A stretch of 41,993 bases of DNA, from NCBI GenBank assembly GCA_964404765.1, contig CAYOLL010000041.1, positions 1 through 41,993 of the forward strand, given 5' to 3'. Below the pieces are notes generated by a model. It was not told the origin of the DNA, ran no database searches, and saw nothing but the letters and a program-made list of their open reading frames with translations. This stretch comes from CAYOLL01 sp964404765 [NCBI: uncultured Gemmatimonadota bacterium] (GTDB taxonomy: Bacteria; 4572-55). Shown in pieces: positions 41,422 through 41,993 of the stretch. Numbering within the stretch: the stretch's first letter is position 1; every line of letters starts with the position of its first letter. Position numbers and translations under genes: made by a program.

Positions 41422-41859
41422 GTGAGCAAGCAATTAACGCTGATGATGATCAAACCCGACGCCGTGGGAAAAAATACCATTGGCGGCGTTATTCAAATGG
41501 CGGAAGAAGCCGGCTTTGTCGTCCGGGCCATGAAGCTGATTCAATTTACCTCGCAAACTGCCGGTGAGTTTTACGCCGTGCATAAAGGCCGCCCGTTCTA
41601 TGGCGAACTGGTGGAATTTATGAGCAACGGCCGCACGGTGGTGCTGGCGCTGGAACGGGAAGACGCAATCGCCGAACTGCGCAAATTGTTAGGCGATACA
41701 GATTCCAAGAAAGCTGCGCCGGGCACGATCCGCCATAAATTCGGCACGGATAAGGGCAAAAATGCCGCTCACGGTTCCGATGCGCCGGAAACCGCCGCCG
41801 CCGAAATTCGCTTCCACTTTTCCGGCGAAGAACTGGCTCGCTTGGGCGTCGCGCTATAA
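41422..41859 (+). CDS. ndk: Nucleoside diphosphate kinase
   Basis: A 145-residue enzyme that equilibrates nucleoside di- and triphosphates through a phosphohistidine. It starts with GTG, with AAGGAG 7 bp upstream. Motifs: TLMMIKPDAVGKN (6-18), VHKGRPFYGELVEFM, and the active-site histidine His117 in NAAHGSD. The family's usual RxxFGTD segment is present (IRHKFGTDKGKN). Complete length. It lies 93 bp after the lipoprotein gene. Confidence 0.97.
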   Translation: MSKQLTLMMIKPDAVGKNTIGGVIQMAEEAGFVVRAMKLIQFTSQTAGEFYAVHKGRPFYGELVEFMSNGRTVVLALEREDAIAELRKLLGDTDSKKAAPGTIRHKFGTDKGKNAAHGSDAPETAAAEIRFHFSGEELARLGVAL

Positions 41860-41879
41860 CTTTTCAATAACCGTTGATT

Positions 41880-41958
41880 AACCTTGCGAAGGTTCCTGCC
41901 TGTAAGTTTGTAAAAGCCCTGAAAATATTACATTCGCCGCAAGTTTAACCTTCGCAAG
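41880..41958. repeat. AACCTTGCGAAGG-type palindromic repeat, copy B
   Basis: AACCTTGCGAAGG (41880-41892) and CCTTCGCAAG (41949-41958) flank TGAAAATATT and GTTTAACC. It matches the element at 24343-24423 along its right two-thirds. It lies 20 bp after ndk and may serve as its terminator. The remaining bases to 41993 show nothing. Confidence 0.8.
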
Positions 41959-41993
41959 CATTAGTGTCCGTTCTTTAACCATTGACTATTTCA

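Overview
The window looks like a chromosomal stretch of a Gram-negative bacterium. It encodes outer-membrane proteins (TolC-type channels, a porin-like barrel), several lipoproteins with clear lipoboxes, and RND tripartite pumps. No marker gene fixes the taxon. An RND pump fused to its own TolC channel, inositol-phosphate synthase plus a CDP-alcohol phosphatidyltransferase, and a very high density of short palindromic repeats together suggest the FCB superphylum (Bacteroidota/Calditrichota/KSB1-like). This is an inference with modest confidence.

Layout. 0.1-2.3 kb (minus): a sugar-type ABC binding lipoprotein and polyphosphate kinase 2. 2.5-8 kb (plus): a PDZ/membrane/PP2C phosphatase, a cysteine desulfurase, then an unrecognised probable barrel protein paired with fumarylacetoacetase. 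8-18 kb (minus): nitrilase/omega-amidase, class III aminotransferase, inositol-phosphate synthase, a DNA methyltransferase with a nuclease-like tail, an old yellow enzyme, a J-protein, Hsp20, a small glycine-pentad protein and MetK. 18.3-33.4 kb (plus): two consecutive heavy-metal efflux clusters, each starting with a small exported His- or Cys/His-rich protein. Cluster 1 is leader, CusA-CusC fusion, CDF exporter, CusB, DsrE-like protein, terminator. Cluster 2 is leader, TolC/CusC, CusB, CusA, a decayed copy of the 3' end of cluster 1's cusB, and a copy of cluster 1's terminator. 33.4-36.2 kb (minus): NUDIX hydrolase, a VapBC-like cassette, a DUF4160/DUF2442 pair and a pyruvate phosphate dikinase remnant, separated by related degenerate repeats. 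36.2-42 kb: mdh (minus), then rsmI, a porin-like protein, a phospholipid-synthase cluster and ndk (plus).

How the genes work together. The 15 kb metal region is the functional core: inner-membrane CDF and RND pumps, periplasmic adaptors with His-rich tracts, and outer-membrane channels. Its duplicated 3' end shows that the two clusters share history. The inositol-phosphate synthase and the CDP-alcohol phosphatidyltransferase could together make phosphatidylinositol phosphate.

The most unusual signal is repeat structure. Four palindromes of exactly 33 bp (14-bp arms, 5-nt centre) have different arms but a shared centre. One of them sits in frame inside cusA. A different 24-bp repeat sits in frame inside a small antitoxin-like gene. 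I saw no rRNA, tRNA, CRISPR array, integrase or transposase gene.
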